Notes under the pieces: generated by a model | The model's input: the letters and a program-made list of their open reading frames with translations, nothing else | Told to the model about the DNA's origin: nothing | The model's database searches: none | Shown: in pieces, positions 60,485 to 64,000 of the stretch | Layout: each line of letters opens with the position of its first letter | How positions within the stretch are numbered: position 1 is the stretch's first letter | Assembly (NCBI GenBank): GCA_013396915.1 | Contig: VWZL01000585.1 | Coordinates: 62,001-126,000, forward strand | Length of the DNA stretch: 64,000 bases | DNA from: Stercorarius parasiticus | Taxonomy: Eukaryota; Chordata; Aves; Charadriiformes; Stercorariidae | Direction of reading: 5' to 3' | Position numbers and translations under genes: made by a program

Positions 60485-63400
60485 GGTGTGTGAATGTGGG
60501 GGCTGATTTATTGCATCCCAGTTCAGTTTTGAGTAAGGGCCTTTAGAAGTAGATGTGTTTATGTCTTTCATAGCTTCAGCTGGGGATGTCTTGATATGTG
60601 ATATTTCCAACAATAGCTAAGAGTTGGGTGGCCAGTACTTGCCTTCACTCAGTCTTTGTCAGTAAAAGCTCTCATCTTTCTGTTCAGCCTCAGGTGGGGG
60701 GTTTACAGGGCTGGCTCCCTCCCTTTTTAGCATCGTATAATGCTGCTGAAATCTCTTTTCTGTAAAGAAGCAATGAATAGGAAGGGATGTGGGGCAGGTG
60801 CACAGCATAAAGAATTGGAGAGAAAAATATGCGCTTTCCATTTCTCTTCACCTTTCTCTTCTGGCTTTAAAGCCATGGGATGCTGCGTGAAGCCTAAGAG
60901 GGAGAAAATGGAGAACTGATCAGGGAACATCCCTTTTTGCACTCACTGAAACCCACCGCCCAGGGAATGCACTCGGAAGGCCACCCCTGGTCCATCCCAG
61001 CTTTCCTCCTGGAAGAAGATTGCCTGTTCCTTGGGACACCAGCACCTCCCCTTCGCTTGGTCTCCTTGTGACATTTGCTTGTGACACACGGAGCTGCTAA
61101 ATGTCAGTTGTCTGCAGCAGGGACCACCTCCTGTGCTTATTTTGGGTGACAGGCTTTTGCATCCTTTTTGGGGGCAGTCCAACACCACTCTTTCCACAGC
61201 TCTTTTAGCCAGAATTTTTTCTGTTGTAAATTAGTATTGCATGACTGAAGTCAGGCGCTGCCTCCTCCTGATGAGGATCGAGCCCATTGGGAGTATTATC
61301 GTCTGTCAGTCTTTCAGGGATGAGTTGTCAGAAAGTTTCCCTTCCCCAAAATGTGCTCTCTCAACCTGTCACAAGGCACACGTCCTGACAAACATGTACT
61401 CTGCGTGCAGAGCAAGCAAGAGTAATGTTCTTTCATGTGTTTTTCCATCTAGGCAAAGATATTTCCTATAAACATAAACCAAATGAAGGGGGGAGTACAG
61501 CAGCCGGGTAATCAACCTGCTGTGAGGACACCCCACCCCTTGCCACCTTTGTTCTTGAAAAAGAACCTTGAGTTGCCAGCAGCTGGTGGGTTCAGTCAGG
61601 AATACACACTGGTGTTTCCCTCAAAAACAAACCAAAAGTTATGGAAACTTATTGAAGAAGGTTTCACAATTCCCATTTGTTCTTGAGTGTATGGAAATTC
61701 TCATCCCGCTTTCACTGGCGGCCACTCGCCAGGGTGTGCTGGAGGCCCTGGCTGATCCCCAACCTGATGAGAGGCCCTGGGAACAACCCTAACCCTCCTT
61801 CCTCATCCAGAAATACATCTGGTGCTGTGGCAAGGAGAGTTTGTGCTGCCTCTGAGCACTTCCCTCTGATGTAGAGTGTGAGTTCGGAGGCAGGACTTTG
61901 ACACCTAGCGGTCACACAGCGCCTGGGAGCCCGGGCTGCCCTGCACCAAGCTCAGCATCAGCCATGACCGGGCTCGGGCTTAGCCAAGCCCTGCAGAAGA
62001 CTGAAGCCATGCCAAGGGGTGCTGTGGAGGCCTGCTGAGGCTGGAGGGATGTGGAGGAGGAGAATGTTTGCTCCCATGGATCTGCAATGTTCTGCCATGT
62101 CTAGGTGCTTCCTTAAAAGGTCCCCGGAAACACGTTTGCCCTGCTTGCAGCCCTGGTATCCATCCATAAGGGGCTTGGTGGTGTGGGGGGAGCCCACGGA
62201 GACTCTGGAGATGAGGAAATCTCAAATGTGGCTTCAGAGCAGCTGTCTGGGTGGGGAACAAATCCAGCTCTGTGTCCTTCCCCCATGGGCGGGGGTCTCA
62301 GCTACCTGCGGTGCAGATGGATGGTGGTGGTGGCTGGGAAGTTGCGACCCAGCTGTTCTAGTCCCACAGGAAAGGTGAAACAGGCTTGGGTGGGCTGTCC
62401 AGGCTGTGCAATGCCTGAGAAGTGCCTCCTTGTGCCTGGAGGTCCCTGCTGTGGGGATGTCTCAGGGCAGTGTCCCCAGACCCCCCATAGCTTGCAGACC
62501 CCACGGCTGAAGCTGCAGCTGAAGCAGGCGGGCACGGAGAAGGGCTGCGGGGCCAGGGCTCCTACCTGTAGCGAGCGCCACGAACAAGCAACAACAGGAG
62601 CAGCTAGCTGCAGGTCTCACACAGCTTACCAACAAACTTGTCAGTGTTTCAGTGGGGAATCACAGAACGAGTGCGCGCAATCATGATGCCACGGCTGCCT
62701 TCCTGGAAGAGCAGGCATTGCTGTGTACCCGAGCAGCTCCGGTGAGCGCAGGCAGCCTGGGCTGTTATGCCCTGCGTGCTCCCTCTCTGCACCCTCCAGG
62801 AAAGGAAGCTTGTTTTTGGTGTTTGGCTACTTAGTTTCTGCAAAAATGCTAGGAAGCTGAGCTAAGACATTCCAAACTCATGTGATCCCATCATTCTCAC
62901 ATTTTGGTTACGTGCCTTTGAACCAGACATGAGCTCTCGCCCATCTCCATCTCCTTCCTCCCCGACTCTGGATCTTGCACTGGTTTTGTTTCTAATACCC
63001 TAAAAATAATGTGGGTGGAGGTTGTGCATATGTATTTCTGAAATTGCTTCCTCATTTCTGTACTCCCCCAGTGCAAGTGTCGCTCAGCCTGGGTTAACAA
63101 CACTGGTAGCACTGAGGATCGAAAGCTACATGTCAAGTTATGCATCTGGCATTGTGTCCGAAACAGGAAAGAGCACAGCTCATTCAGAGGCATCACAAAC
63201 ACCTATGCACAGACTGTCTTTTGTGGTTTTAATTGCCTTCAACTTGTCCTCCTGCCTTGCATACGAAAACCCAAGTGCATGCAGATTCGGTGGCTTTAGA
63301 AATGTGCTGTCAGACCCCTGCCGTCTCTCCTAGAGGAAACATTCCCAGCCTTTGGCACCCCAAGGCATTGCAGGCTTGCTGCACACACCCAGCAGTTGCC

Positions 63401-64000
63401 AAAATTTGCTGCGTTGCTCAAAATTATTTTGGTCCCTCTTCCACAGGGACCTGAAAGCTACAGTCTCCTGGGGTTTTTCTCAACCCTTTCCAATCATCGT
63501 TCCATTCTAGTGATGGGGCAAGCAGGCAGGTGGCTTTGGGGCTCTATGAGCCTGTTGGCACTCTGCAGCAGACCCTGGTTATTTGGTCATCTCAGTAGTT
63601 TTCCAAATAAATACCTCACGGTGGCACATGCAGCAACGTTATTCCAGCAAGGACTGAAGGAAACTGGAGTTAGTTGGCCATATGGCTTGCTGGGTGGTTT
63701 TTTTTACAACAAACCCAGTGCCCCCGTGCCATCAGGCTGCTGTGCTCCATCCAACCAGCAGGACAGGGCAAAGAACATACTCACCGCAGACCACAGCCCC
63801 TGGCCCGCCCAGAGCACCCCGTGTGTGGGAGTCACAGGGCAGGGGCAGGGGCCCTTGGCCAACGCCTGGCAGCCCTTGCTGGCACCCTCCTCAATTTAGT
63901 TCCCATTTCCCAGGAAAGTGCTCTCACCACCCCAAAAAGAGGAATTGGGGAATTATATAGGAGATTTTAACTTCTCAGAAAACCAGTGGAACAACCAATA
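60485..64000. other. Intergenic upstream of TNFSF4
   Basis: About 3.5 kb with no recognised gene. The frames of 119 and 167 codons in 62.0-63.9 kb overlap on different frames and strands, lie in GC-rich sequence and show no domain. PRDX6, the expected next gene, does not begin here. Confidence 0.5.

Noticed and set aside
61980..63970. Overlapping frames of up to 167 codons near the right end, considered as part of the next gene.
   Set aside because: They lie in several frames and on both strands, have low-complexity G/P/S-rich translations and show no resemblance to PRDX6 or other expected neighbours.
1..64000. A search for FASLG, further TNFSF members, tRNA, rRNA, snRNA, CRISPR arrays or prokaryotic operons.
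   Set aside because: No frame shows the FASLG C-terminal motifs, no cloverleaf or known RNA motif was recognised by eye, and the sequence is clearly vertebrate.

Overview
The window is vertebrate nuclear DNA, and almost certainly from a bird. It carries six CR1-type LINE fragments with the usual CR1 tail (TTCTATGATTCTATGA-like), an avian-type endogenous retrovirus fragment, split genes with GT-AG introns, and no prokaryotic features. The species cannot be named from the sequence.

Two real protein-coding genes are visible, both on the minus strand and both TNF-superfamily ligands of the FASLG-TNFSF18-TNFSF4 cluster. TNFSF18 (GITR ligand) lies at 23560-27601 and TNFSF4 (OX40 ligand) at 53618-60234. 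Each has three coding exons in the same pattern: exon 1 holds the cytoplasmic tail and membrane anchor, a micro-exon (31 or 43 nt) holds the stalk, and exon 3 holds the TNF homology domain. The intron phases are 0 then 1 in both. The assembled products are 182 and 198 residues. Order and relative orientation match the mammalian locus, so FASLG would be expected to the left of this window and PRDX6 to the right. Neither is seen here.

Layout: 1-23.5 kb is gene-poor sequence with three CR1 copies. One of them (about 12.55-15.18 kb) is split by a decayed retroviral insertion made of integrase-like, env SU-like and env TM pieces, a polypurine tract and a 3' LTR, all on the minus strand. TNFSF18 follows at 23.5-27.9 kb with a compact promoter. 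The interval 28-53 kb is intergenic, with three plus-oriented CR1 fragments, a 262-codon open frame of unknown status and a probable solo LTR near 51.4-51.8 kb. TNFSF4 occupies 53.6-60.4 kb, and 60.5-64 kb is intergenic.

Both ligands are co-stimulatory type II membrane proteins, expected on activated antigen-presenting cells, that signal to receptors on T cells. The proximal upstream regions of both contain a kappaB-like decamer and the same TGACTAA AP-1-like heptamer, which fits co-induction. The most unusual structure is a dense CpG island (about 55.26-55.80 kb) lying on TNFSF4 exon 2 rather than exon 1. An ATG just upstream of exon 2 is in frame with it, so an internal promoter could make an OX40L form without the membrane anchor. 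No tRNA, rRNA, CRISPR or other RNA gene was recognised.
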